A stretch of 64,000 nucleotides of DNA from Clarkia xantiana subsp. parviflora (GCA_036873135.1 JAPTYO010000010.1:19523772-19587771); one strand, 5' to 3'. Shown: positions 1 through 14,348, numbered from the stretch's first letter. Notes: generated by a model not told the origin, from the sequence alone. Program-made: numbers and translations.

Positions 1-1168
1 CTTCTTCACCTTGAGCGTTTGACTGATCACGGGTGCTTACTGAAGGAGCGCCCGAAGTATCCTTACCACTCAGAAATCATATCTAAGATTGGGCTCAATG
101 TTCGCCTCCAGGCGTACGAACGCAGTGCCCGAACTAAAAGGCCCAGTGACCACGTACTGGAAATCAGTTGAGTTTGACTAAGGGTATCAGCAATGAGGAT
201 TTCATGTACACCTATAATTCTCCGACTCCTGTATGCACTAGGTGGCCATCAACCGGATATTAGTTGAAGGTTGTGAATACTTGTACGGATGCCTTGGAGA
301 AGTGTTCCTATGGGGAATCTAGGAAATTGGAGAATAATAGTTGATCAGGGATACAACGCGGCACATAGAAGTAACAAGTTGACAGGTTGGGAATCAACGT
401 TCCGCAGACGCTACAACACTCTTAACCGATGAGTAGTACGATGTCCGTTGTGTCTGTCGGTCGCACGACAAACCTCGTATGAAAAACTCGGAAGTTGGAC
501 TGGATCGAAGAACAAATGTTGATGTGTTGGTCGACAACATATTAACATGCATCCTCCCATTCCGGTGAGTGGGAGCTGTTGGCATTAGGTGAATATGCCG
601 CATAATAGAAGCTCTTTAATATAATCCCAACATCCTAAGCATAATTTGGTAATGTCACATTAGGGATTTTGAGCTAGGCCTAAATCTCAATTGACATAAG
701 AGTCCCAAAATTGTGCCTCCCCAATATGCTAGTCGGCCGAACCTTGGGTTAATACCCTAGGTGGGTTTAACCCACCACTCTTATAAATAGAGAGTGTTAG
801 AGATTTATTTGGGGCTAATCACTTTCTCCCTTTTAAGTTGAGACAAAAGAAATCCCTCATCCCTAACACTAGTGGTTCGGCCGAAAGTACCTAAGAGTAA
901 GGAGGAGCCAAATTGCATCAAGCAATTACCCCGGAGATCCATCCCAATGACCGATTGAAAAGAGGCTTTGCTGTGGAGACTATTCCTCTTAGATTTCTCC
1001 TTCACAAGAGTTCCTACAGGACTCGTCCGGCAGACCGTGAAATCCCCGTCACGTTCCTGGGACTACGGAAAGCAATATAAGTATGTGTGTTCTTTCTGCT
1101 GCGTAATTCTTTACGTAGCATGTACCTTGTGGTTTTGTTTATGTGGTAACCGTTCACCAATTCCAACA
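1..1168 (+). mobile_element. Copia-family LTR fragment, copy 1 (3' part)
   Basis: This stretch is clearly related to 27816-28998, to the reverse complement of 42677-43740 and to 46986-48015. Shared landmarks include the CTTCTTCACC..GTGACTGATC block, a CACTAGGTGG block, GTGAATACTTGTACGGATGCC, a GTGGGAGCT block and a TGTGGAGACTATT block near the end. The window opens inside the LTR, so its 5' part is missing. The right end is placed at a CA near 1168, where similarity to the other copies fades. A TATAAATAGAGAG box at 782-794 fits an LTR promoter. No coding sequence is credible. The exact right end is uncertain by tens of bases. Confidence 0.75.
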
Positions 1169-1418
1169 TGGACTTGTGCCGAAATGAGTCGTTTAACTAG
1201 GTGAATCGAGTCATGAGATACTCATAATGAACACTTTTGATAAGTGATGTGCTACATTTTTTTAAAACAAAATCTGAAAGGTATTAAAAAAAAAACTCCT
1301 ATAATGATGTACTAATTAGATTTTAGACCCTACATATAAGGGGATATTTGTTTCAGACAAAATTATACATTATTTAATATGTTACATTAGAGAACTCTTA
1401 ACATGTGTATTTTAATAT

Positions 1419-1970
1419 AGGGTTAAGAACCTATAAATTGTATGAGGTTTGCCCTATGTGAGATTTTTGTGTCTGAAGTTTAAATTGTAGATATTGGCTG
1501 TCTAAAGTTTCAACTTTGTTGAAATTTGTTTTTCCGTTCATTTTTGCTGTCAAAGTTAACAGAATTGTGTGAAAAGTCGAAATTGCCCCTGATACTTTTA
1601 TGTTAACTCCGGCCACCACCAAACTCCGGCCGGCCACCACCCAACTCCGGCCGCCACCGCCCTACTCCGGTCGGCCACCACCCTACTCCGGCCGGCCACC
1701 ACCCTACTCCGGCCGCCCACCACCCTACTCCGGCCGACCACCACCCTACTCCGGCCGACCACCACCGTAGGGGCAATTTTGGTATTTATTTTTTATCAGG
1801 TCATGTGACAAGCACATGACCAAATTCTGTCAATTTTAACATCAAATTTGGATGGAGATAGCAAATTTCAACAAAGTTGAATCTTCAGACAGTCAATATC
1901 AACAATTTAAACTTCAGATACCAAAATCTCACATAGGGCAAACTTCAGACAGTTTATAGGTTCTTAACCC
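1419..1970. mobile_element. Fold-back (Mutator-like) element A
   Basis: The element starts with AGGGTTAAGAACCTATAAA and ends with TTTATAGGTTCTTAACCC. The arms are inverted copies of each other over more than 100 bp: the text around 1440-1530 returns inverted at 1870-1960. It is flanked by an 8 bp direct repeat TTTAATAT at 1411-1418 and 1971-1978, read as a target-site duplication. The centre (about 1608-1768) is GC-rich and made of tandem copies of a CCGGCCACCACCCTACT-type unit. A palindrome TCATGTGACAAGCACATGA lies beside it near 1800. No transposase is encoded. The 8 bp duplication suits Mutator-like or hAT mobilisation; I favour Mutator-like because element E has a 9 bp duplication. Confidence 0.75.
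1617..1768. repeat. GC-rich minisatellite core of element A
   Basis: About seven to eight imperfect tandem units of roughly 20-22 bp, each containing CTCCGGCCG and CCACCACCCTA. It lies at the turning point of the inverted repeat. Reading frames across it are low-complexity and not credible as protein. Confidence 0.8.
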
Positions 1971-4536
1971 TTTAATATCTATATATATTATAAATTCTGA
2001 ATGAAAGATAATAACAGAGTGAATGTGGAGCTAAAAATTTTGTTTTTTACGTTAATCGATACATTTATGACAATTGAGCTAAGAATTTTATAATCATTAA
2101 CGGGAGCTAAGGGTTTTTTAAGTTGCGATTAATTAATCTATATCTATATATACTAAAATTTAGAATGAGAGAGAATATTGTATGATGTAGGGTTTTGTCA
2201 CATTGGTTCTTTCGATGGCTTTTCGACCAGTTGATCAAGAGCTCAGGGTTTTTGAATGTGTTAATCGATACATCGAGTTAACTGTTTGCAATTAATCCAC
2301 TTCAATCCCGATGGACAGAATAACACCGTCTCTCCAATATATATGAAATATACACATCTTTTTTTACTCCTCATCAAATTCATTCATTCATCTTTGTTGA
2401 CTCAATAAATTCATCTTTATCTCTTCAATCTTGGAAAACGAAGCGTCTATCCAATTCTTTAATTTTTATAGGGAAGGTGGAAGGAAATCAAGCGTCTTAA
2501 GTACTCTAGAGTTGAATTCGTTCTCTGTTTTGGGAAGATTGAGATTTCTATATATGTACGACTGCATCACTGAGAAGAACGACAAGACGACATGAACAAC
2601 AATTCGACAGCAACGTTGTTTCAACGCCTAACCTCTCGCCGCCTTTCCCATGTACCCTCAGAATTATGCTGAATTTGCATATGATTTGAGGAGGTTGGGC
2701 TCGTGATTCACACGGGTCAATTCGACAGGAGTCGCGCTGCAACGAGAGCAAGATTTGCGGTTTGGTTCGTTTTCTCTTCCAATTGATCATTTGTTTGGTA
2801 ATTTAATTGAAATTTCAGGGCTTGACAATTTTAGGGGAGTGGGTTCTTGACAATGCTAGAGATGAACCGACATGTTAGCATGCATGGGAATTCATTACCC
2901 AATACCGATGTGTTTCGGCCTGCATATTTTGATTCTCTTGGAAGGAATCATGGAGATTTATTGTATATAGATTGAAGAGGCTGAATAGTTGCATAATGTT
3001 TCGATTGCTATTTTTCTCAAATAAATTTGTTTGCCCTTAGGTTGATTATAGTGATTGTACTTTGATAGCTTCCGATTGATAATTGCTCATATGTAAAGAC
3101 TTTGAGTAGTATTGCAGAAATCGAAGTTGTCAAGAGCGCAATAGATTTTTATTCCTTACCTATCGGTGTGATTTGATTCTTGGAGTGTTGTTTCTTCGTA
3201 GCAGCTCCCTCTTCGTCGCGGGCCTCTGCCGCTCTTGTCCTGTTCCGTCCTTAACTCCAGTTGTCGCGCCACCTTTCAGACCACGGACCAGGTCCACTTC
3301 GTTCAAGGTCCAGAATTATAAATTTTGGAATGATGCTACTCATTCCACTTCGCTACCAACAATTCTTGAAGCAGAGGTAGAGTCATAATTTTCTTCTTCT
3401 TCAATTTTCAATACCGTGCAATCATGTCATGGGTCTTGAAGGGTCCAAGATTCGATGCATTTTGCTCTAGAAACAAAGTGATGTTCCAATCTAATTGAAG
3501 ATTTTTTGGTCCACCACCTTTTAAGAATAGTTACTGCAATTAATCGTAACCCAAACAAATTCATCGTAGCAGAGGTACAGTCGCAACTAAGAGCGCCCGA
3601 GAAGTGAACCACGCTCGACGGAAAATGAGGATTCACGACTAGGACCTCCCAGGTGAGCGCTTCTCATTGGATCCTAATTTGATTTCACTTCTTTTTTATT
3701 GACTATTAAGAAGGGAAGACACAAATTCACCCTCTTAGATATGTGCCGAGCTGATATCCTTTGCACAAGTTTATACTATCCAAATTTAGTTGAAAGCAAC
3801 ATTCTGAAGAAGTGGGTGAAGAATTAAAATGGGCCTTTTTTTTGTTATGATATGTTCAATTCATATACTTATCAAACATGCTCCCAGAAGCCAAATATAG
3901 TAAGGTTTTTCATTAACTGGATAGTACAAGAAGTTTGTATTTACCATTTTAGTCCTTTGTTGACATTACTGTATGAAAAAAGTAAGTGAATAGGAGTATG
4001 GAGATATAGCTGGGAAGGGGGCATCCACCTAAATGAATTGTCACTGGAAACACAAACAAATTCTATTGGGTACAACTTTCTATCCTGATGACTTTTCCAG
4101 TTAGTTGAAAGCCATGTATATGTATTATGTGTGCTTAGCCTTCTAGACATGATTTTATGTGATGTCTATTTGTGATATGGATATGGGGTTTCATTTCATA
4201 TACTATCGTTCACTGGGTTTTACTTTCTTATTGAGTTAATTATTACTCCGATAATTGCAATATATTTGATGACGCTTTCTGAAACTCAGGTTTGTATGTC
4301 AGTGTATTTGGATCATATGGCCATTAGTACAACTTAGACGAGAGTATGGTCATTGGAAAAATGCAGATGATGATTCATCAGAGTGGATTTGTTTGAATAT
4401 GTAGAAGCAGTAAACATGTACCTTAAAAGTTCATGCAGGATAGGTCTGTACTCTACAAATAATGAAATGCTGAATTATGATGGTCATTAGAAGAGATCAT
4501 TGATTGTTGTTTATGTTATGTTGCTTATTTGTTTAT

Positions 4537-5061
4537 GGGTTAACAGGTCTTTTGGTCCATGATGTTTGACAATTTTTGGGTTTTGGTCAATGATATTTTT
4601 TTTTTACCTAGTTTTGGTACCATATGTTTGCAGATTTTTTCTAGTTTTGGTCTAACCATTACTTTCCGTTCATTTTTTGACATGTACAAGTCACGTGATC
4701 CACCCTAAACTTTCAATTTTGTTCAATTTAGTCTCTCTAATAATTTCGTAATCTTTTTTTGATTCAATTTAGTCCCGAAGTTTCAAAAATTCAATTGGAC
4801 CTATTGTCTAATTGTGGTCAATTTTAAAACTTCGGGACTAATTTGAACAAAAAAAAGGTTAAGAAAGTATTAGAGGGATTAAATTTAAAGTTTAGAGTGG
4901 ATCACGTGACTTGAACATGTCAAAAAATGGACGGAATGTAACGGTTAGACCAAAACTAGAAAAAATCTGCAAAAATATGGTACCAAAACTAGGTAAAAAA
5001 AACATTATTGACCAAAACCCAATAGTTGTCAAACATCATTAATCAAAATACATGTTAACCC
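4537..5061. mobile_element. Fold-back element B
   Basis: It runs from GGGTTAACAGG to CATGTTAACCC. The first ~240 bp (blocks such as GATGTTTGACAA, TTTGGGTTTTGGTCAATGAT, CCTAGTTTTGGTACCATATG) return inverted at 4930-5060. The GC-rich core seen in other members is absent. Instead the arms almost meet around a segment with TCACGTGAT and CATGTACAAG motifs. I could not find a convincing target-site duplication. It is placed in the family by its ends and architecture. Confidence 0.65.
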
Positions 5062-5290
5062 TAAAGTTAATGATTTTTTTTTACTAACTGCATATATATA
5101 CAAAGCATGTTAAAAGATTTCGTTACTAACATCAAGAGGATGCTCTTCATGTACAAAAAAAAAAAAAAAAAAAAGTTTTCTTTTAATGATATAAACATAT
5201 TGCCAGTTTGCAGGACATCTAATCTAACAAAAAGTTATGAAGTTCAGTTATAGGGAATATGATGATGAAGATCTGTTCTTCATTAAATAT

Positions 5291-6167
5291 AGGGTTAAAG
5301 GTACTTTCGGTGCCACATGTTTGACCTATATAGGTTTTTGGTGTCATATGTTTCATTTTGTAGGTTTTTTGTGCTATATGTTTGAGAGGTTGTATGTTTT
5401 TGGTATTTCCGTTAGTCAACAGTTAGTTTGACCGTTAAATACTTTTATTTTATTCAATTTAGTCCTTAAATTTATATTTCTAAAATTTAATATTTACAAT
5501 TTAGTCCATATTGTTTGCTCAAGTCACCGTCCAAGGCCGCCGACCACCACACACCACCTCCAAGGCCGACGACCGCCACAAAACGGGTCGGCCACCACCC
5601 CACGACACCGGCCACCACCGCTTGGGGCCGAAAACCACCCCAATTGGTGGTGGCCACATCAATTGGGGCCGGCCACCACCAATTGGTGGTGGCTACAGCC
5701 CCAATCGGGGCCGGCCCCGATTGGAACCCTCTGTGGCCCCAATCGGGACCGGCGGTCCCAATTGGTGGTGGCCGGCCCCAATTGAGGTGGCCACCACCAA
5801 TTGGGGCCGGCCACCACCAATTGGGGTGGTTTTCGGCCCCAATCGGTGGTGGCCGGTGCCGTGGGGTGGTGGCCGGCCCGTTTTGTGGCGGTCGGCGGCC
5901 TTGGAGGTGGTGGTCGGCGGCCTTGGACGGTGACTTGAGCAAACAATATGGACTAAATTGTAAATATCAAATTTTAGAAATATAAATTTGAGGATTAAAT
6001 TCAATAAAATAAAAGTATTTAACGGTCAAACTAACTGTTGACTAACGGAAATACCAAAAACATACAACCTCTCAAACATATGGCACCAAAAGCCTACAAA
6101 ATGAAACATATGACACCAAAAACCTACACAAGTCAAACATGTGGCACCAAAAATACCTTTTAACCCT
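5291..6167. mobile_element. Fold-back element C with CCAATTGG-rich core
   Basis: The ends are AGGGTTAAAGGTACTTTCGGTG and CACCAAAAATACCTTTTAACCCT. The ~230 bp arms are inverted copies, sharing blocks such as ACATGTTTGACC, GAGAGGTTGTATG, ATTTCCGTTAGT and TTGTTTGCTCAAGTCACCG. The core (about 5525-5935) is GC-rich and itself largely palindromic, with repeated CCAATTGG, GGCCGGCC and GGTGGTGGCC words. Long open frames exist in several frames on both strands, as expected of a low-stop GC-rich palindrome, and are not genes. Flanks ATTAAATAT and TTAAACATAT are similar but not a clean duplication. Confidence 0.7.
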
Positions 6168-6466
6168 TAAACATATTCAAATCAGAAACATATTGAATTC
6201 TCTGTTCCCAATCTCTACATATTGGAGCATGGATTCTACCGATTCCTACACTAACTTGGAATTTTTTTTTTTTTCAGCTTCTGCAGGTTACATCACGATT
6301 TATTGGGTGTTCGTGGTAATATTTACTGCTTCTTTCCTGGTGTTTTCGAAGGATTGGCTTTTTTCTTTATGTTGGAAAAAAATGAGTTGCAACCGATTTA
6401 GTTTTTAATATCAAGTATTATTGGTTACCACAAGTCACCGCGCTGGGCGAGGGTATAGCACCCTAG

Positions 6467-8045
6467 TAAATGAATAATTTGTAACACAACATTTATTTAT
6501 TTTTAAAAATATGATACTCCTAAACCGGAAATTAACTCAATTAAGCTGGACTAGACCGGTAATTAACATTGGTAAAATAAAAAAAAAAAAAAATGCATTC
6601 TAAACCTAATTCAACCGATGCGAACCGGTCCATTTTTACGTGAGCCAAAAAAAGAACACATGTTAACCTATTGGTTCTTATATATTTTGTTAAATAGTTT
6701 AGTTTATTGTTATTTTAAATAAATAACATTCTCAAGAGGATAAAGTGTCTACATAGTGCGACACATATTCTCATTATACATGTAGTATATAGATTTGGCT
6801 TCATTAATAATTATTGACCCAAAATGGAGTTTACTTAGAGGGGAAGGAGATTGGCAATGCAATATATAGTAGCTTACAATTGCTAGAGGGTTAAATTAAA
6901 AGCAAAATATAATAACAAAAATTAAATGCTTGGTGGGTTGGACACGAAGAACAGGAGGAAAATTACAAAAAGTATATTTCTTATGCTTTTTAATTTTTTT
7001 TTTTCAACTTTGTATCTTAAGCCTATAGCTTACTAGTTCAACACGTAAAATAATTTCTGCACATATCGTAAAAAATAAAATGTTAATTATAAATATTTTT
7101 CAATTCGTCAATTAAATGTGATTTAAAACTGATTATGCATATATTTTTTTTTCGTAAAAAATTTTAACACGAAAATTAGAAAATAAAATACTAGACCGTA
7201 CATCATATTTGAAGCTAATATGCATCGCATATTAGTATTACTTTCATTTTTTATTACTTATTATTATTATAATACTATTATCTTTAATCTCTTACAATCC
7301 AAAACAATATTCAAAGGATGAATTAAATAAGACAGAGTGGCAGCCCGTTAATCCCAATGCAATTTTGGAGTTACCTTAATGTAGTTTCACCTAAAAGTTG
7401 TACTGGTATTTAGATTATTAATTAATTAATTAATTTTTACTTTTTTTGTCTTATTAAATTCTAATTTTCTCACTTCATATTAAGTTTCTTTTAGTAAAAT
7501 AAAATGAGTATGAAGTTGTTCCTATATATATAGCATTTTATATACTTTAGGAATTTCTCATTTAAACCAATTTAAGTATATATATTGTAAAGTTTTAGCA
7601 TAGTCCAATGCAATAATTTATACATTAAAAAATTAATACCGGTCTTAAGTATTATACATTAAGTATTTCAGTTTTTTTTTTTTTTTTTTTTGTGATTGAC
7701 TACCCGATGTATCATGTTTACCGTGTTTCATTTTTCCGTCCAAAAACAATGAACTAAATCACGTGACTCGCAACATATTAGGTTTTGGCAACAAATCTAA
7801 TACTCATACAAAAAATCGCAACGAATATGCTACATCAGACCATCAATTGCAACAAAAATCGGTCACTAACGATTTATCAGTCTTAACAATGATTATTTGA
7901 CAAAATTAAAACACAACGAATTTTATTCTTCGTATTGCCAATCACAACAAACAAACTAAAACATCTAATCTTAACATGACGTGTACGCTAAATTGTTTTA
8001 GAATTTTAACCTTATATAGCCATTATCTGAATGATCTGAAGTCTT
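6467..8045. other. AT-rich intergenic DNA, no gene seen
   Basis: I see no coding sequence or RNA gene here. There are short homopolymer runs (T-run at 7673-7691), an AATTAATTAATTAATT run near 7420-7434 and general AT richness. Confidence 0.6.
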
Positions 8046-8054
8046 GTAAGTAAA

Positions 8055-8207
8055 GAGTGGTGCTACAAAATGTGAAAAATCTTGTAAATTTTTTATAGAA
8101 AGTGGAATAGGCCCACACCAACTACCATCACATTTATTTCTTTATTTTCTCTTTCCTACTTTCTATTAAAATTTCATAAGAAATTTTACATTTTTAAAGA
8201 TTTACTC
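8055..8207. mobile_element. 153 bp MITE with 9 bp target duplication
   Basis: The element begins GAGTGGTGCTACAAAATGTG and ends ACATTTTTAAAGATTTACTC. The termini are imperfect inverted repeats. It is flanked by GTAAGTAAA at 8046-8054 and again at 8208-8216, a perfect 9 bp target-site duplication. Internal marks are TAGAAAGTGG..GGCCCACACCAA and ACTTTCTAT. Relatives are at 35327-35453 and, as half copies, near 12790 and 13138. The 9 bp duplication suggests mobilisation by a Mutator-like transposase. Confidence 0.85.
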
Positions 8208-8452
8208 GTAAGTAAATGGAGTAATTCCCAAGAAACGCTAAAGTTTAATTTCCATTGAAAACTCAAAAAAGATAAATTTATTAATTAAAAGATTAGCATA
8301 AATAAAAAGCCACGCCACCACCTCGCTAAGAACGTCCCTCCTTTTCACCGGCACTCGCATAAAGTCATTTCAAATTCCATTTCCATCACCTTCTGCTTCA
8401 ACGAAATTCTCTCTTTCTCTCTCCGCCTTGAAGAAGCAACCAGAGATCGTCG

Positions 8453-10150
8453 ATGGGGCAGCAGTCGCTGATTTACAGCCTTGTGGCGCGAGGCACGGTT
8501 GTAGTGGCAGAGTACACCGAATTCTCCGGCAACTTCACCACCGTCGCCTTGCAGTGCCTCCAGAAACTTCCGGCTTCCAACAACAGGTTTACTTACAAGT
8601 GCGATGGCCACACCTTCAACTTCCTCGTCGATAACGGCTTCTGTAAGCACGATTCTTTCCTTAATTCTTTCTAGTTTTTGTTTACTTCAAAGTTCAGTCC
8701 GTTGATGACTGTGTTGCTGCTGAATCCGATCGAATTTGCTTTGATTCTTATATCCTGTTGATGCATCGCGTTACTCTCGATTTATCTTAACTACTGGGGA
8801 TTGTTCATGAGAATCGGTTTTAGGACGGCGATATTTGATTTCAGCATCATCATCTAAAAAATTTCTTCGCTTTTTTTAGGTATTTAAAAATCTATTGGGC
8901 AGTAGTTTAATGTGGAATATGTCAAAGGTGCTTTTGATTTTCCAAAATCCTTGCTCTTACAATTGTTCTGTTATGCGTAGAGCAAACCTATCGATGGAAT
9001 CAAGCCGTATATATTAAATTTGCGGAAATTCTCTTACAGATATAACACTCGCTTTATTGCAATGACGTTTGGCAACATAGAACTATGCCTACTTTTTTTT
9101 TTGTAATTGTTGTGTTGTCAATGAATTTCTTGATTATGCTGGAAACTATTAGCAATCTGTAACTGCAGCATAGTTTTCTGCTCCAATTGAAGCTGTAAGT
9201 TTCAGTATACACTATGTCATTCAGATATCCTAGCAGGAAAAAACCCCACTACCTCTGGTTTTCTTGATCAATTTAGTATTCTGCACAACAAATTATAAGG
9301 TTTTGTATACATGTATATGATGTTTCTGCATTGGTTGTGTTAGCCATGGAGAATGAGCTTCATGTTCTTTCTCTAACATGCTATAAATTTGCAGGTTACT
9401 GTGTAGTTGCTATCGAGGCCGTGGGTCGTCAAGTTCCAATGGCCTTTCTTGAACGTATCAAGGAGGAATTTATCAAGAGATATGCTGGAGGGAAAGCTGC
9501 AACTGCGGCTGCTTATAGTTTGAACAAAGATTTTGGGTAAACAAACACAACCATTTTTACAGATTGTGTCTTTTCCTCTTTTATGGCTGCACAGCAAAAA
9601 GTGAAAGTCCATATGAATTGCAGACCCAAACTAAAGGAGCAGATGCAATACTGTGTGGACCATCCCGAGGAGATCAGCAAGATCGCGAAAGTTAAAGCAC
9701 AGGTTTCAGAGGTCAAGGGAGTTATGATGGAAAACATCGAGAAGGTTAGACAACACTAATCCTCTCTGGTTGAGTATGACATGTAGACCTCGAAGAGCAA
9801 AGAAGCTTACAGTAACCACATTCTTTTTCAGGTTCTTGATCGAGGGGAGAAGATCGATCTCCTGGTGGATAAAACCGAGAACCTTCGCACTCAGGTTATA
9901 TATAGTTGCATATCCCATGTTACCAAAAAAGAGCTCGAAAAATATGTTGATCTTGAATTGCAATTCTCTGGCTGACTTCTCTTCATTTACTGTCAATTCT
10001 CAGGCACAAGACTTCAGGCAGCAGGGAACCCAGGTGAGAAGAAAGATGTGGCTGAAGAACATGAAGATGAAGTTAATCGTATTCGGTATTCTCATCGCCA
10101 TCATCCTCATCATCGTGTTGTCTACTGTCTGCAATATCAAGAAGTGTTGA
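8453..10150 (+). CDS. VAMP72: VAMP72-type R-SNARE (vesicle-associated membrane protein), 5 exons
   Basis: Coding exons are 8453-8642, 9395-9536, 9624-9744, 9832-9894 and 10004-10150, joined at GT..AG introns in consistent phase to give 220 residues, the normal length for plant VAMP72 proteins. Residues 1-~120 form a longin domain starting [20 protein letters not shown]. Residues ~125-185 are the R-SNARE motif with the central VLDRGEKI, where Arg155 is the zero-layer arginine. A basic VRRKMW segment precedes a C-terminal membrane anchor (~196-215). The family drives fusion of secretory and endosomal vesicles at the plasma membrane and cell plate by pairing with Q-SNAREs. I infer the same here from sequence. 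The exon 1/2 junction gives NGFCYCVVA where relatives usually have Thr before YCVVA. The member number (721/722/726-like) cannot be fixed. The 3' neighbour is convergent. Confidence 0.95.
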
Positions 10151-10600
10151 CAAGAGGGAGGATCGTCATTCGTGTTCATGCGTAGTTCTTCGTCATCAAC
10201 AGACTCGTTTTCGCTATAGTGGGCAAAGTTTATGAAACCGTGTTGTATAGACTATTTTGATAGACCGTTCGTCTTTCGGAATTTCGTTTACTTGTTAATC
10301 TTCTTCATCAGACTGATTATAAGACTATAAAGCTATTGCTTACAGTTTAGTGATTTTCAATATCAAAATGCTATAAGATTACAAAGACATCATTTTCCAG
10401 ATTCATTGTAAGCAACACCAGATATAGACTTTTCAGATGGTACATTAGCATCGAGTAACGACTAAATTGTCCAAACAACGAAGGTTCCTATCATTTGCAA
10501 CAAATATGAGTTGTGATCACGTGATAATGACAGAAGCGAACAGAATGAAGAAAGAGCCTTTCACAAATTTGTTGAAGAAAAGGAAATGGAAGTTGAAACG
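10151..10600. other. Short convergent intergenic region
   Basis: These 450 bp separate the stop codons of two genes that point at each other. It must hold both 3' UTRs and poly(A) signals. No separate gene is visible. Confidence 0.7.
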
Positions 10601-12515
<1,915 letters not shown>

Positions 12516-12790
12516 GGCGGACGGGTGAATTTGGTCCCTGTGGAAAAGGAGGGGGAGTCAAGTGGTCGTGGTGGCGACTGCCGCCTGCCGGCGATCTTCG
12601 TATTGAATATTTGAATGTGGCGGCGCCGCCTGAACTTTACACGTAGGATTATCGCTGTTTTGGTTTCTCTCGAAATACGCAATGTATTCAATTCTGCGAA
12701 AAATGTGAATTTGCCCTAATGTTTTGTTTTTTGAAAGTTATTATTATTGTTTTAATTTTTATTTTCCAAATCACAAAAAGTTCGGCGATT

Positions 12791-13209
12791 TTTCGGTTGC
12801 TACAACCTGTGAAATTTTCTTGTGAAATTTTATAGAAAGTGATATCGGGTCCCACCAAGCACCATATATATATATATCTATATCTATATATATTATAAGG
12901 TAATAGGAAAGAGACTAAGGAAATGTAAGTACGCCACGTCAGACTAATAGGTGAATGTAAGTACGCCACGTCATCCTTTAGCATGGTTTCTACAACCGGT
13001 TTTCGGTTTTACCGGTTTGATACTTGGTTCATTCATCTCAACCATCTCACTTTAATGATGACTTCTAGAGAAATCAAAAGTCTCACTTAATTATAACACA
13101 AATATAACAATTTATTACGTTTCCAAAAAAAAAAAGAGTGATGCTATAAACTGTGAATTTAATGTGAAATTTCTATAGAAAGTGGTATAAGGTCCCACCA
13201 AGAACCAAG
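12791..13209. mobile_element. Two half copies of the GTGCTACAA-type MITE
   Basis: The segments near 12793-12865 and 13135-13206 each carry the ordered blocks GCTAC/GCTAT, TGTGAAATTT, TATAGAAAGTG and GGTCCCACCAAG, in the same orientation. They match one half of the MITEs at 8055 and 35327. The first stops at CACCATATATAT, next to a Helitron-like start at 12877. The second continues into unrelated sequence. Confidence 0.55.
12877..13000 (+). mobile_element. Helitron-like 5' end (fragment)
   Basis: After an A, the sequence TCTATATCTATATATATTAT followed by GGAAAGAGACTAAGG and CCACGTCA closely resembles the start of the element at 13899. No matching 3' end lies before that element begins, so this is probably a truncated copy. 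A direct repeat GTAAGTACGCCACGTCA occurs at 12925 and 12957. Confidence 0.4.
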
Positions 13210-13898
13210 AAGATGTGCCCCAACAGTTGAATTCCGGTGAGATCTTATTCTGCGTTTTTTCCTCAGAATAATTGCTACTTCGAGGAAACAATTAGATCAT
13301 ATTTTCCTTACATAAAGATTGGTCAATCTGAGCAGTTGATGGGATTATTCTGAATTTCATCAAGGATAGACACAGGTAATATGTTATTCAACTATCACAG
13401 ATTAACCTTTTTTGTAATTGAGCTTTGGTTATTTTAGTTAATGAATTGTTTCCTTCTTATAGTAGTATGGCTAATCATATATTATGTTGTTTCTTATTTC
13501 AGTTTTCATGTGTTAATTTTTTTTATTCTTATATGATATTAATATTTGGAGAAAATTTGGTCAAACTGTGAAAGATACTGACTAAAGTGCAAGCTTGCAT
13601 ATTACTGAAAACTCCGATATTTTTTTTTTTCTAAAAGGGAAAATCGATCTTCATGCCACTACAGAAAAATGAATGACTTGATGCAGCTTCATGTAATATC
13701 CGAGAGGAAAAATTGACGATTGATGATATTTATGACTAGCAATTGATCGATTATTTGTTCAATAAAATTGCATATTTTCCAAGTGTTTTGTTAATTAGCT
13801 GATATAGTTTGCTAAATCAAAGAAAGAATTCGGAGCAATGAAGATTCGTGTAGGAATGGTAAGTTTTTACCACTCACGAGATTACTACAAGTAATATA
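13210..13898. other. No gene seen
   Basis: AT-rich DNA without a credible coding sequence, RNA gene or recognisable repeat boundary. Confidence 0.55.
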
Positions 13899-14229
13899 TC
13901 TATATCTATCTATATATATAATAAAGGAAAGGGAAAGAGAATGGACTCACCTTCTGATGCCACGTCAGCATTAAGGAATTACCAGGCGATGCCACATCAG
14001 CATAGTATTTGGGCTTTGTGATTGATATGGTTTGGGCTAGGCTATTTTTTGTTGGGTAAGCTTTTTGAATTATCAAACATTTTATATTCAGTTAAGTAAA
14101 GATAATTAAAAGATTAACGTAATTGGTTATAATCCACGTGTTCCTTTTTTGGTATTAATCCTCCACGTGCTTGACTTTGGAGAGTAAATGCAAACTCATT
14201 CTTCTACCTATATAATAAAACATTCATAT

Positions 14230-14230
<1 letters not shown>

Positions 14231-14262
<32 letters not shown>
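14231..14262. repeat. (TAA)n microsatellite
   Basis: Ten uninterrupted TAA units followed by TA. It lies inside the Helitron and is a likely length-polymorphic site. Confidence 0.95.
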
Positions 14263-14348
14263 GTTTGGTTGAGTATATTTTTGGGCCGCAAAAGCCAAAA
14301 ACAATCTTTTTAGTTGGAATTGTATTTATTATTAATATAAAAAACTAT

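Larger units (their letters stand above)
2137..6466 (+). mobile_element. Putative Helitron containing two nested fold-back elements
   Basis: The left edge is A then TCTATATCTATATATACTA at 2137, similar to the starts at 12877 and 13899. The right edge is AGCACCCTAG followed by T at 6463-6467, matching the CTRR-T rule for Helitron 3' ends and the AGCACCTAG endings at 15168 and 17770. A GC-rich, degenerate hairpin-like stretch precedes it at 6438-6452. No Rep or helicase reading frame is visible, so it would be non-autonomous. Elements B and C lie inside. The two ends are 4.3 kb apart, and their pairing is inferred, not shown. Confidence 0.4.

Noticed and set aside
5487..6004. Several 95-156 residue frames on both strands with repeated NWW/GRPPP/GGG words
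   Set aside because: They are overlapping frames of the palindromic GC-rich core of fold-back element C. No domain, no splice context, and equal openness in many frames.
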